This document shows positions 43,788 through 52,309 of a stretch of DNA of 64,000 nt, piece after piece (within the stretch, counting starts at the first letter, position 1; each line of letters opens with the position of its first letter). The stretch is taken from contig JAHHHJ010000009.1 of NCBI GenBank assembly GCA_019359445.1, positions 124,001 to 188,000 on the forward strand. Direction: 5' to 3'. This DNA comes from Kastovskya adunca ATA6-11-RM4. GTDB taxonomy: Bacteria > Cyanobacteriota > Cyanobacteriia > Cyanobacteriales > Coleofasciculaceae. Below the pieces are notes generated by a model. The model had not been told where the DNA came from. It saw nothing but the letters and a program-made list of their open reading frames with translations, and made no database searches. The position numbers were made by a program, and so were the translations under genes.

Positions 43788-45485
43788 TTAGTGCAGATTA
43801 GCGTCCCAGATGCCAATGTAAATGCGATCGCTACTGTTCCGTTCTACCACCCCTTTCAAGCCACTTGTCTGAAAGGAGTATTGCTTCGTCTGGCGTTGAT
43901 GCACCCGTTCGACTCCCTCCTCAATCTCCCTAGAAGCACCACCGCCGAGCATTCCATTCACTACCTGTACCATTACCTCCGGTTCTACCGATGACGCGAA
44001 AGCGGCTTCACTCTGGCGCAGTCTACCAGTATTTCTGTCAAACAGATATCCGAAAGATACCCGATCCGGGACATAGTTTTCGTAAAGTACCGCCCTGGTA
44101 TTCCACAACCCTCCGCTAACCTTTGTGGGATTACCCAAGGTTCCTCTGATTTGACTTTCCGGCGTTCCCACGGGAAATCCCGTCAGGCTGGCGACAGGCG
44201 GGGGCGCTTCCTGATTCTCTGGCGGTGCTGGGGCGGGAGACTCAGGAAGTGCCGGGGATGGTGTTATCGCTTCTGTAGGCGAGGACTCTACTATCGGTGC
44301 CGGGGATGGTGCCACAACGGGGGGAGGAGTTTCTCGGATAGGGTTTGGGGAGGGGCGAACGGCAGGGGGTGCTGAGGTGGTGGGAGGTTGTTGCGTAACG
44401 GGTTCCTCTGGGGCGGTGGGGATTTCCTGCGTAATCGGTTCTTCAACGGTAGGTTGACGTTGGTTTTGGATAGCCGCAACTGCCAACCCCGCCCCTAGTA
44501 AAACAGCGGCAACGATTAAACCGATCACCTGGGTATTTTGCCCTCCTGGTTGCTTTACCACAGGCGCAGGGTTAACAGGGGAAGTGTAAGGTAAGCCAGG
44601 GGTAGGAGGGGCGGGGTATCGGGCGGGAGAAACGGCTACAGTTTGGGCAATTGAGGGGGCTTGAGTAGAGCGCAGGGCGTTGAGCATGTCTGTTGCCGAG
44701 GCGAAGCGATCGCGCGGATAAAATCGAATCGCCCGATCGATTACAGAGGCTAGGTTTGAGTGGACATTGGCAGCCTCTTGACGCCACAAAGTCTCCCCAG
44801 TTTGAGGATCGGATTCCAACTGCTGCGGCGTTTTCCCCGTCAGCAAAAATACCGCTGTTAACCCCAAGCTATATAAATCGCTAGCAAAGGTGGGGCGTCC
44901 CGAAGCTTGCTCGCTCGACATATACCCCGGCGTGCCAATTACCAAGGAATGCATTGCGTTTCCCGGCGTATTTACCACCGTCGTTACCACCTCTTTCACC
45001 GCACCAAAATCAATTAGCACGGGCAAGTTATCCCGTTTGCGGATGATCACGTTATCCGGCTTAATATCCCGGTGGATCGTGCGCTGGTTGTGGATATACT
45101 CCAGCACAGGCAATAACTTCACGAGGATATCCTTCACCTCCGCTTCGCTAAACTTGCCTTGTTGTTCTACCTGTTGCGTCAGGGTATTGCCTTCAATCCA
45201 TTCCTGCACAAGATGGAATTGCCCGCCCTCAGAAAAATAGGCATACAAGCGGGGAATCTGAGAGTGCCCTTCGCCCAACTCTTCCAAGACGGCAGCTTCT
45301 CGCTGGAAGCGTTCTTGCGTCTGCTGATGCGCTAAAGGATCGTGAGTGACGGGTTTAAGCTGCTTAATCACGCATTGGCGTCTTGACGGCATGTAGCTGT
45401 CTTCTGCCAAAAATGTATTGCCAAATCCTCCCGCACCGAGCGCTCGAATGATGCGATAGCGATTGTTTAAGAGCGTTGGCGTCAT
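43788..45485 (-). CDS. Ser/Thr protein kinase, membrane-anchored (paralogue 1)
   Basis: 565 residues. The kinase domain has glycine loop ALGAGGFGNTFLAE (15-28), catalytic Lys 41 (CVIKQLKP), HRDIKPDN (138-145), DFGAVKE (159-165) and GTPGYMSSEQ, so it should be active. A Pro-rich linker leads to one transmembrane helix (IGLIVAAVLLGAGLAVAAIQ, about 320-340), then a Pro/Glu-rich stalk (about 345-430). The extracytoplasmic C-terminal domain (SLTGFPVGTPESQIRGTLGN to the end) resembles outer-membrane-assembly (SmpA-like) folds found on cyanobacterial kinases. It is a close paralogue of the kinase upstream (45699-47633) with a different sensor tail. Confidence 0.93.
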   Translation of the reverse strand: MTPTLLNNRYRIIRALGAGGFGNTFLAEDSYMPSRRQCVIKQLKPVTHDPLAHQQTQERFQREAAVLEELGEGHSQIPRLYAYFSEGGQFHLVQEWIEGNTLTQQVEQQGKFSEAEVKDILVKLLPVLEYIHNQRTIHRDIKPDNVIIRKRDNLPVLIDFGAVKEVVTTVVNTPGNAMHSLVIGTPGYMSSEQASGRPTFASDLYSLGLTAVFLLTGKTPQQLESDPQTGETLWRQEAANVHSNLASVIDRAIRFYPRDRFASATDMLNALRSTQAPSIAQTVAVSPARYPAPPTPGLPYTSPVNPAPVVKQPGGQNTQVIGLIVAAVLLGAGLAVAAIQNQRQPTVEEPITQEIPTAPEEPVTQQPPTTSAPPAVRPSPNPIRETPPPVVAPSPAPIVESSPTEAITPSPALPESPAPAPPENQEAPPPVASLTGFPVGTPESQIRGTLGNPTKVSGGLWNTRAVLYENYVPDRVSFGYLFDRNTGRLRQSEAAFASSVEPEVMVQVVNGMLGGGASREIEEGVERVHQRQTKQYSFQTSGLKGVVERNSSDRIYIGIWDANLH

Positions 45486-45698
45486 GAATTACCCCAAACT
45501 TTGCGGATTTGCGATCGGTAGATAGATTGATACCAATTCTCTTTAATTTTATTGATTTGTGAAGGCGAGATCCTCGACTTCTTTAAGTTGGGAATCTAAG
45601 CCACTAGCGATCGCATCTCTTTAATCACGCGATCGCATACACACATTTTAGTTACCTTGTCAATACTTAAGTCTGAGTCAGGTTTATTTTCATTTTGC

Positions 45699-47633
45699 TC
45701 AAGGACGGCGATAGAGCTGCACAATCTGTTCATTAGTTAGCAAGCGATCGCCTTGATAAACGCGCAACTCATCATTATTAGAAAAATCGCTAGCACGGAA
45801 GTCTGGCACGTCGTAAAGATAGTTGCCGTTGTAGAAGCCGTCGCCTTTCCAGGGAACGGTTATGCTGTTACCCATTTTCTTACCGCGTCCAATGTAGTAC
45901 CGAGGATTATTATTCTCCCCACAGACAGCGAAGTTGAAGTTTGCGGTTTCTCCGAACAGATACACAGCGCTGCTATCTGGGCAAGAAATCATCACATTTT
46001 CTGCCGGGAGAGCCGCCTCCATGTAACTGGGGAGAACTTGATCTAAGCGGGAAGTACTCGCAGCGGAGGGATTTTCAGAGACGACATCCACCCTGACGGC
46101 GTAGTCAGAACCCTTTGCTGAGGAAACTTCTACAACGTAATCCCCGGAACTGGGGAGAGAACCTTCCCACTGGGGAGAGGCTGTACCAAGGATTTGTCCA
46201 TTGGGGGCAATTACCGCGACATCAACATTGCCTTGCTCAACTTGGGCAGTAAACCATTGTCCTCTGCCAGAGTTAATTAGGTAGCGTTGAGTTTGGTTAG
46301 GCGCTGCGTAGGCGCGTAGTGTTGCGCCTGTTTCGCCGTTGGCAAATCTCACCCGTCTCATGATATTGCTCGATTGGGCAGGTTCCGTTGATTCAGGTGG
46401 CGCAGGATTGACGATCGGACGAGACGGTTCGGACTGGGGATTGGTGGCGATGGAATCTGCAGGAAGAGGAGATTCGACAGATTGCTGAGATTGGGGTTGG
46501 GGCGATCGCGTTAGCATCAAACCCATCAAAATAGAGCCACCAATCAACCCGCCCGCGATCGCACTAGCTAAAAGAATCATTTTGCTCCCATTCCCACTCT
46601 CCTGAGTCGCTACAGGTGTTTGCGTCGTGGGGAGAGTTTGAGTCGGTTGAGAGGGTGGGGAAGGTTGAAGGGGTTGTACAGGATTAGCGATAGTTGGCGG
46701 CAAATTTGAGGAGGGAGAAGGCATCACCTGTACCGTGGGGGGTACTGTACTCGCTACCGTCTCTACCCCCGCCATACCTGCACTATTTAAGGCAGCCAGC
46801 ATTTCGCCTGCGGTAGAGTAGCGATCGCGGGGATGTCCTTGAATCGATTTATCCAGCACCGCCGCAAAATGCGGATCGAGATTAGGCACATGGTGACGCC
46901 ACAAAATATCCCCATTGAAGGAATCCACCTCCAACTGCGGCGGTAGCTTTCCAGTCAGCAAATAAACCGCCGTTAGCCCCAAACTATACAAATCGCTACA
47001 GTACATCGGACGCCCTGCCGACTGTTCGGAGGGCATAAACCCCGGCGTCCCAATTACAATCGACTGAGTAGCATTACCTCCCGATGTCACCACCGTCCCC
47101 ATCGTTTCCTTCACCGCACCGAAGTCAATCAGCACCGGAACCTCTCCCTTCCCGACAATAGGATAGGGCGAAGATTGGGAAGCCGTACGCAAAATAATAT
47201 TATCCGGCTTGATATCCCGGTGAACCATGCGCTGACTGTGGACATAATCCAGCACAGGTAACAAACTGACCAGGATGTCTCGGACTTCTGCTTCCGGTAA
47301 ACGTCCTCGTTCTTGCACGCGCAGGGTGAGAGTTTCTCCTTCCACCCACTCCTGCACTAAATAAAATTGCCCCTCTACTTCAAAGTAAGCATACAGCCGG
47401 GGAATTTGGGGATGAGCTTCCCCCAGTCGTTCTAGGATGGCGGCTTCCCGTTGAAACCGCTCTTTTACCATTTGCTGAATCTGGGGATTATTGCTGACTG
47501 GCTTTAGCTGCTTGAGGACGCAGCGACGCCCAGAAGGCATTTGAGTATCTTCCGCAAGAAAGGTTTCGCCAAAGCCACCAGCACCCAGCGCTCGAATGAT
47601 GCGATATCGGTTGTTTAAAAGTGCTGGTGTCAT
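45699..47633 (-). CDS. Ser/Thr protein kinase, membrane-anchored (paralogue 2)
   Basis: 644 residues. Glycine loop ALGAGGFGETFLAE, Lys 41, HRDIKPDN (138-145), DFGAVKE (170-176) and GTPGFMPSEQ are all intact. A Gly/Ser insert (about 150-165) lies before DFG. The transmembrane helix is about 351-375 (KMILLASAIAGGLIGGSILM). Outside the membrane come a Pro/Ser linker, a PPC-like beta domain (VRFANGETGATLRAYAAPNQ to SAKGSDYAVRVDVVS) and a C-terminal domain with two cysteines (SCPDSSAVYLFGETANFNFA). The kinase half is nearly parallel to paralogue 1 while the tail differs, so the two probably sense different cues. 213 bases separate the two genes. Confidence 0.93.
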   Translation of the reverse strand: MTPALLNNRYRIIRALGAGGFGETFLAEDTQMPSGRRCVLKQLKPVSNNPQIQQMVKERFQREAAILERLGEAHPQIPRLYAYFEVEGQFYLVQEWVEGETLTLRVQERGRLPEAEVRDILVSLLPVLDYVHSQRMVHRDIKPDNIILRTASQSSPYPIVGKGEVPVLIDFGAVKETMGTVVTSGGNATQSIVIGTPGFMPSEQSAGRPMYCSDLYSLGLTAVYLLTGKLPPQLEVDSFNGDILWRHHVPNLDPHFAAVLDKSIQGHPRDRYSTAGEMLAALNSAGMAGVETVASTVPPTVQVMPSPSSNLPPTIANPVQPLQPSPPSQPTQTLPTTQTPVATQESGNGSKMILLASAIAGGLIGGSILMGLMLTRSPQPQSQQSVESPLPADSIATNPQSEPSRPIVNPAPPESTEPAQSSNIMRRVRFANGETGATLRAYAAPNQTQRYLINSGRGQWFTAQVEQGNVDVAVIAPNGQILGTASPQWEGSLPSSGDYVVEVSSAKGSDYAVRVDVVSENPSAASTSRLDQVLPSYMEAALPAENVMISCPDSSAVYLFGETANFNFAVCGENNNPRYYIGRGKKMGNSITVPWKGDGFYNGNYLYDVPDFRASDFSNNDELRVYQGDRLLTNEQIVQLYRRP

Positions 47634-47671
47634 TTGATTTCAGGGAATAAAGCAAATAGGATGTTAGCTAA

Positions 47672-48211
47672 TTATTTCAAGTCCAGCAAGCCATTTTCCT
47701 TAAGCTTCGGGTTGAAGCGAATTTCCGTTTGTACGCCCCGTTCCTTTAGCTGCTCTACAATTTCCGCTTCCACGCGTCGAGCCACTTTTTTCAACAGCTT
47801 GATTTGCATCAACTCATCACCGTTGTTATAGCTTGAGCGTTCCTCCTCCGTCATTGTCGGTTTTGCATCTATCGGTTGAGTCCAAGCTGCTTCATCCGCC
47901 CCATTACCCGGAGGAACATCACCATTATCGCGAATCCACGCTTCCCGCACGCCTTCTAATAAAGTGCGATTGGGGCGATCAATGGTTTGTACTTTTAGCC
48001 AGTAACAACTGTTGGGCTGACGCACAAGATGCTGTTTGATGCTGAGATAAATATCGCGAGAATAGCCAACAAATTGTAGGACTTGCTGACGATCAAAAAT
48101 CGCATAAATCCCAATTTTCCCCAGCAGTTGTTCCGGTAATTCACCGTCCTCATTTAGGTACGGGATATAGTCTAAAGTTTGAAGAGGTTTAATTTCTGTT
48201 TCAGTAGACAT
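47672..48211 (-). CDS. GIY-YIG nuclease-like protein
   Basis: 179 residues. The GIY-YIG core is GIYAIFDRQQVLQFVGYSRD, with the second motif reading FVGYS in place of YIG, followed by ILYL-type helix DIYLSIKQHL; a putative catalytic Glu may lie in EGVREAWI. The C-terminal half is charged and helical (LLKKVARRVEAEIVEQLKER). Single-domain proteins like this are conserved in cyanobacteria and have no established function; altered motif residues leave nuclease activity uncertain. It starts 39 bases beyond the kinase start, on the same strand. Confidence 0.8.
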   Translation of the reverse strand: MSTETEIKPLQTLDYIPYLNEDGELPEQLLGKIGIYAIFDRQQVLQFVGYSRDIYLSIKQHLVRQPNSCYWLKVQTIDRPNRTLLEGVREAWIRDNGDVPPGNGADEAAWTQPIDAKPTMTEEERSSYNNGDELMQIKLLKKVARRVEAEIVEQLKERGVQTEIRFNPKLKENGLLDLK

Positions 48212-48226
48212 TGGTAAATAAATATT

Positions 48227-48553
48227 CTAGTTAACGATCTTATAAATGGCGCAAAGTCGGCTGGGGTTGAAAACTTTTGCTTTGAACATAAAGTTCGGTG
48301 GCACGTTAATGATCGCATAATCATCAGATTCGTGATACTGCTCAAATTCTGCTGGCATCCCTTTGGGAGTTGCCGTTGTGTAGGGAATCGGTTGAAAAAG
48401 TAACTCTGTAAATTCCACAGTTTGACATTTAGCTTGTCCGGCTATTTGGCTCAAGAAGCCTTCACTTTTTAACAAAGTAAATAAGTTTTCTCTAGCTTCT
48501 GGGTCAAGAACAAAATCACTGTCAAAACTATTAACGATTTTTAATCTAGCCAT
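48227..48553 (-). CDS. Conserved hypothetical protein
   Basis: 108 residues, no recognised family. Begins MARLKIVNSFDSDFVLDPEA and contains LLKSEGFLSQIAGQAKCQTV and DYAIINVPPNFMFKAKVFNP. No signal peptide or membrane segment. It lies 15 bases upstream of the GIY-YIG gene on the same strand, so the two are probably co-transcribed. Confidence 0.65.
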   Translation of the reverse strand: MARLKIVNSFDSDFVLDPEARENLFTLLKSEGFLSQIAGQAKCQTVEFTELLFQPIPYTTATPKGMPAEFEQYHESDDYAIINVPPNFMFKAKVFNPSRLCAIYKIVN

Positions 48554-48886
48554 GCTTAATAAAACGGGTGGAGCGTAGTTGACAACAGGGGTGATTATAC
48601 CTGAGGTACCTAGCTCTTACCAAAGCAGAAGCCGTCATGGTAACAACTTGTAGCAGTTTAGTCTGGCAATTTTGTAACTAGGAATCAGACTCAACAAAAG
48701 TCTAACCTTCGAGGCAAAAAACCTCTTAACTGGAAGAGTACTGACATAATAGGTTTGGCGGCGCTGAAGCCCCTACTACGAACCCTCAAGTCTCCTAACC
48801 TCTCTTCTCTGTGCCTCTGCGTCCTCTGTGGTTTATAAAAAAGAATAGACTTTGCACCACAAGCTAAACCCCAAAAGGAGAAACAG
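48554..48886. other. Intergenic region with a dispersed-repeat copy
   Basis: Between divergent genes. At 48804-48836 TCTGTGCCTCTGCGTCCTCT followed by GTGGTTTATA is the reverse-complement form of the element at 7391 and 40993. The rest, 48554-48800, must contain the promoter for the minus-strand pair; no other structure was seen. Confidence 0.6.
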
Positions 48887-49462
48887 ATGTCACGCGTTAC
48901 CGAGATTTTAAACTTCTGGTTTGGTTCCCCTGAGTCAGAGGAATATGGCAAGCGGCGTCAGTTCTGGTTTACCAAAAGTGCCGAGTTTGATGAAGAAGTG
49001 CGATCGCGTTTCTTAAGCGACTACGAACAAGCCGCATCAGGACAACTAGACGACTGGAAAGACTCCCCTCTTAGCTGTTTAGCGCTAATTATCCTCCTCG
49101 ATCAGTTCCCCCGCAATATGTTTCGCGGTACAGCCAAAGCCTTTGTCACCGATCCGCAAGCCCTCGCCGCCGCCCAACACGCCGTCGCCCAAGGCTTCGA
49201 CAAGGAACTGCTACCAGTACAGCGCTGGTTTATCTACCTACCCTTTGAGCATAGCGAGAACCTAGAGCATCAGCACCAAGCCGTTGAGTTATTTAGCCAA
49301 CTACCTGACAATCCCGACAATGCCGAAACCCTAGACTACAGCAAGCGACATAGGGCAGTAATTGAGCGTTTCGGACGCTTTCCCCATCGCAACAAGATTT
49401 TGGGGAGGGAAAGTACTCCAGAAGAAGTGGAGTTTCTCAAGCAGCCAGGTTCGTCGTTTTAG
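48887..49462 (+). CDS. DUF924 family protein
   Basis: 191 residues, full length for DUF924. Diagnostic parts are VTEILNFWFGSPESEEYGKR near the start, LALIILLDQFPRNMFRGTAK, and FIYLPFEHSENLEHQHQAVE. The fold is all-helical and TPR-like; no biochemical role is established. AAAGGAG precedes the ATG at a good distance. No operon partner. Confidence 0.9.
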   Translation: MSRVTEILNFWFGSPESEEYGKRRQFWFTKSAEFDEEVRSRFLSDYEQAASGQLDDWKDSPLSCLALIILLDQFPRNMFRGTAKAFVTDPQALAAAQHAVAQGFDKELLPVQRWFIYLPFEHSENLEHQHQAVELFSQLPDNPDNAETLDYSKRHRAVIERFGRFPHRNKILGRESTPEEVEFLKQPGSSF

Positions 49463-49526
49463 AGATGAGATGCGTGCATTCTTATCAATAGTTATGAGTA
49501 GCGATCGCTTTCATATTGTAGGGAAA

Positions 49527-49577
49527 GAGCGATAAGCCTACGGCATAGCTTCGCTTAGCGCTTTTCGTGCTGCTTCG
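49527..49577. repeat. Palindromic dispersed repeat, left of hicAB
   Basis: GCGATAAGCCTACGGCATAG followed by CTTCGCTTAGCGCTTTTCGT; ends can pair (GCGATAAGC with GCTTAGCGC, imperfectly). It matches 50279-50328 in about 42 of 50 positions, in the same orientation. Confidence 0.75.
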
Positions 49578-49625
49578 GCTTTGGGGGAGTGACTTTCGAG
49601 GAGGATGGAGCGATTGGAATATTGC

Positions 49626-49648
49626 TATGATACTATCCGTGATACTAT
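49626..49648 (+). promoter_or_regulatory. Direct repeat and -10-like box before hicA
   Basis: GATACTAT occurs twice with a 12-base period (49629-49636, 49641-49648), seven bases before the hicA ATG, and overlaps a TATGAT (49626-49631) that could serve as a -10 box. It could be a HicB operator; the evidence is position and repetition only. Confidence 0.35.
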
Positions 49649-49654
49649 TCCCGG

Positions 49655-49930
49655 ATGGGCAAATTAAGGAAATTAATAGAGCAATTCCTCAACCAACCGC
49701 CGGAAGTGCGGTTTGAAGACGTGCGCTATCTATTGGAAGCTTTTGGCTTTGAAGAAAAAAGGTCTAAGGGTAGCCACCATAGTTTTCGAGATTCACAAGG
49801 TAGAAAAGTCACTGTACCCAAAAAAGGCGGACAGAAAGTTAAAGGAGTTTATGTCCAGCAAATTGTTGAACTATTGAACTTGGAAGAATGGAGCGATGAC
49901 AACACTGAATCAGAAGAACAAGCAGATTGA
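49655..49930 (+). CDS. hicA: HicA-type mRNA interferase toxin
   Basis: 91 residues with the double-stranded-RNA-binding-like HicA fold: VRYLLEAFGFEEKRSKGSHH, where the catalytic His is in GSHHSF, then GRKVTVPKKGGQKVKGVYVQ and QIVELLNL. It would cut mRNA when not bound by HicB. The toxin gene comes first and overlaps the antitoxin by 35 bases, the usual hicAB order. The N-terminal extension (MGKLRKLIEQFLNQPPEVRF) is longer than in minimal HicA. All key residues are present. Confidence 0.9.
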   Translation: MGKLRKLIEQFLNQPPEVRFEDVRYLLEAFGFEEKRSKGSHHSFRDSQGRKVTVPKKGGQKVKGVYVQQIVELLNLEEWSDDNTESEEQAD

Positions 49931-50273
49931 GAAGCAACCACTGGAGTATTACTTGAACCTTCAGTATCCAGTAACACTTTACCCCGACCGAGAGGGGGGA
50001 TATGTGGCTCAAATTAAAGACTTGCCTGGATGTTTAACTCAAGGTGAAACGTTGGATGAGGCGATCGCAAACATTCAGGAGGCGCGGGAGTTGTGGATTG
50101 AGACAGCTTATGAAGCTGGAGATGAAATTCCTTTACCCAGTACTGATGATTCTTACAGCGGTAAACTACTCCTGCGGATGCCGAAATCTCTGCATCGTCG
50201 TTTGGCGGAAAAGGCTGACGGAGAAAATGTGAGTCTCAATCAGTACATTGTGTCTGTGTTGAGTAGGGGATGA
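49896..50273 (+). CDS. hicB: HicB-type antitoxin
   Basis: 125 residues. The N-terminal partial RNase H-like fold (YPVTLYPDREGGYVAQIKDL followed by PGCLTQGETLDEAIANI) binds the toxin; the C-terminal ribbon-helix-helix (LRMPKSLHRRLAEKADGENV, then SLNQYIVSVL) binds DNA, so it probably represses the operon. ATG 49896 has GGAG four bases ahead, within the hicA reading frame. Full length. Confidence 0.92.
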   Translation: MTTLNQKNKQIEKQPLEYYLNLQYPVTLYPDREGGYVAQIKDLPGCLTQGETLDEAIANIQEARELWIETAYEAGDEIPLPSTDDSYSGKLLLRMPKSLHRRLAEKADGENVSLNQYIVSVLSRG

Positions 50274-50278
50274 AGCGG

Positions 50279-50328
50279 CGCGATAAGCCTACAGCGTGGC
50301 TCCGCTTATCACTTTTCGTACTGCTAAG
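50279..50328. repeat. Palindromic dispersed repeat, right of hicAB
   Basis: GCGATAAGCCTACAGCGTGG then CTCCGCTTATCACTTTTCGT. Arms GCGATAAGC and GCTTATCAC pair imperfectly. It is in direct orientation to the copy at 49527-49577 and begins about five bases after the hicB stop. Confidence 0.75.
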
Positions 50329-50360
50329 GACTATAGAATTTAGATTTATCTGCTAGGCGA

Positions 50361-50483
50361 ATGATTGTATTGCGAGAGCCGCAAAATGGTCAGTACGCTA
50401 CACAACAAATTATTTATGAAGGGGCAATTGTGCCGTTAGCATTTCTAGATATTCAGGTATTGGTTGAGAGACTTTTGGCTTGA
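50361..50483 (+). pseudogene. Uma2-type endonuclease, C-terminal fragment
   Basis: A 40-codon frame reading MIVLREPQNGQYATQQIIYE, then GAIVPLAFLDIQVLVERLLA, which matches the end of Uma2 (DUF820) proteins, where a YREP segment is followed by the strand ending in PLAFPD. The catalytic PD-(D/E)XK part is missing. I read it as a decayed Uma2 gene, one of three Uma2 traces within 5 kb. Confidence 0.6.
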
Positions 50484-50546
50484 GCCTTTTGCACCCGTGG
50501 ATAGGGGGCGATTGCGATCCTCTGTAAGTATTTACTTCAACTTGCC

Positions 50547-51497
50547 TTAAAGCCTATTTCTCCACGTTTCTAGAGCTTCAGATACCAGATCGTCTATATA
50601 ACCGCCAACTTGTTTGCCTCCTTCATATAAGAAATACAATGTCGTGCGTCCTATCTCCATTTTGCCAATTCCTTTTGGAACATGACCGAATGCCCAATAA
50701 ACATTCCACTCAGTATCAACATTACCTACTTGCATCCTACCAACAGCTTTTGTCTTACGCTTAGGAATGGGTAACCAGAGGAATAGTATAAGCTTTTTCG
50801 ACTTTCTTTCAAAAACTAACTCTGCACATAACTTTGTCTTTCCTCTTCCATACTTTATACTCTTAGACTCCGTTATTTCTTGCATAAGGTTATCAAAGGC
50901 AAGTATCTGCTGTCGAATTTTGAGAATTCCTTCTTCCTCGCTAACTGTACACGAACCTAACCAATCTAGGAGTAATCTAGGAGGAGTTAGTACACCTTCA
51001 TTAATATTATTAAAGTCTATCTCACGATAGGGAATTTCTATTGAATAAACTTGTTCTGTATCTATATTATTTAATTGCAAATAAAAATTATCCTTCTTAA
51101 AAACTCCTAAATGTAAAAAATCTAATTCAAGCTTGTTGTATTTACGATCTATCAAATTATGCTTATGAAAACTTGGTGCAACTGCCACTAGACGAACAGG
51201 TTTTTCATAATCCAATTGTTCCTTGAAGGGTTTTCCCTCTAGCAAGTTGTCATAATAACGAGTTAGTTGCTGAACAAGATAGCGATCTTCAGCATTTTTC
51301 AGCTCAATTACAACTAATTTCTGATTGTTATCAATTGCTAAAATGTCGCAGACTTCGCCTTTGACAGAGTATTGTCGCTTTAGGGGAACCAACCCTAGTA
51401 GCTGCTTCAAATTAGCCCAGACGAAATCTTCCAAAGCTGCTTCGCTTGAAAATTCCCATCCCGACCCTGTCTTCCTTAAGGCTGCACCACTCAGCAT
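50547..51497 (-). CDS. NucS-like/DUF91-type PD-(D/E)XK endonuclease
   Basis: 316 residues. The N-terminal region (EDFVWANLKQLLGLVPLKRQ, then YSVKGEVCDILAID) leads into VVIELKNAEDRYLVQQLTRY, which gives the D...E-x-K catalytic core of RecB-like nucleases; the Asp is in CDILAID. The middle is AT-rich, with Asn/Lys/Ile-rich sequence. The C-terminal part (VGNVDTEWNVYWAFGHVPKG to SEALETWRNRL) looks like a separate DUF5655-type beta domain, which is an inference. It has no HIP1 sites and stands alone, suggesting transfer. Roles could be repair or defence against foreign DNA. Confidence 0.82.
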   Translation of the reverse strand: MLSGAALRKTGSGWEFSSEAALEDFVWANLKQLLGLVPLKRQYSVKGEVCDILAIDNNQKLVVIELKNAEDRYLVQQLTRYYDNLLEGKPFKEQLDYEKPVRLVAVAPSFHKHNLIDRKYNKLELDFLHLGVFKKDNFYLQLNNIDTEQVYSIEIPYREIDFNNINEGVLTPPRLLLDWLGSCTVSEEEGILKIRQQILAFDNLMQEITESKSIKYGRGKTKLCAELVFERKSKKLILFLWLPIPKRKTKAVGRMQVGNVDTEWNVYWAFGHVPKGIGKMEIGRTTLYFLYEGGKQVGGYIDDLVSEALETWRNRL

Positions 51498-51849
51498 TAT
51501 TATCTCCTTGTTTCAGCAAATAGCTACCTTACGACCAAGGCGCGATCGCACGGTTTAAGGTTAGTCTGTTTGTCGTTACAGTCACAATCGCCCCCTTCCT
51601 ACATCTAGTTCGGGAGGCTGTAAACCCAACTTTAGCAGAGCATTGCGGAACTTATTTCCGATGCCGTTGGCACAACTAAAGAGCGTGAAGCGTAGCTATC
51701 CCGTAAGGAATCGCCACCCTACAATACGGCTTAGTCCGCCTATCATCCGAATGATGCCTTAAGAGCGATCGCCTTTGTAAAGCTCCAACACGATCGCTCC
51801 GCCATTCCAACAAGTTAACCTTGAGAACAGAGCAATCAGGAAGTTAGCA
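51498..51849. other. Intergenic region with dispersed repeat
   Basis: 352 bases between the divergent nuclease and the Phd/YefM antitoxin. It holds the repeat described at 51590-51692 and a GAAGCGTAGCTATCCCGTAA element (51698 onward) that looks like a short palindromic cyanobacterial repeat. No gene seen. Confidence 0.55.
51590..51692. repeat. Diverged ~100-bp non-coding repeat, copy 1
   Basis: Begins CCCCCTTCCTACATCTAGTT, continues GGAGGCTGTAAACCCAAC and GCATTGCGGAACTTA, and ends CAACTAAAGAGCG. It aligns over its whole length, in the same orientation, with 54243-54340, at roughly 70% identity by eye. Confidence 0.7.
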
Positions 51850-52146
51850 ATGTCACGAGCAATTGACGCAACAGAAGTTGGTAACCACATTAGTGAATTG
51901 ATCCAGCAGGTTGTTGAACAGCAGCAGCCTCTGATTATCGAATCTGAAGGGAAGCCTCAGGTTGTCATGCTTTCTATCGCTGAGTACGAGCGTTTGCTCT
52001 CAGCTAACAGAGTAGAAGTAGGGCAAACCCCTTTGGGCAGGAAACTCTCTCGAATTCGTCAGCAGATTGTTGCTACTGGTGAACCGCTTCTAGATTGGGA
52101 TGAAGTCAATCGGGAAGTGGCTGAACGTCGAGGCGAAAACGGCTAG
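51850..52146 (+). CDS. Orphan Phd/YefM-type antitoxin
   Basis: 98 residues. The N-terminal fold MSRAIDATEVGNHISELIQQ, then PLIIESEGKPQVVMLSIAEY, is the Phd/YefM DNA-binding domain; the C-terminal tail (LLDWDEVNREVAERRGENG) is the toxin-binding region. No toxin gene follows within 160 bases and none is divergent, so it is solitary. In cyanobacteria such antitoxins often pair with PIN or RelE toxins; loss of the partner is likely. Confidence 0.85.
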   Translation: MSRAIDATEVGNHISELIQQVVEQQQPLIIESEGKPQVVMLSIAEYERLLSANRVEVGQTPLGRKLSRIRQQIVATGEPLLDWDEVNREVAERRGENG

Positions 52147-52309
52147 AACATTGCATGAAGCGTACTTTCATTGATAACGACTGAGAAACCCAGTAAACCC
52201 ATGCATCGTGTAACGAAGATCAAGGTTATTTCGATCGCTCTAAACGAGTCCTGAAGTGCGATCGGAAGCACAATTGCCTTTGGCACTATCTAAAGAGCGA
52301 TCGCTCTCC

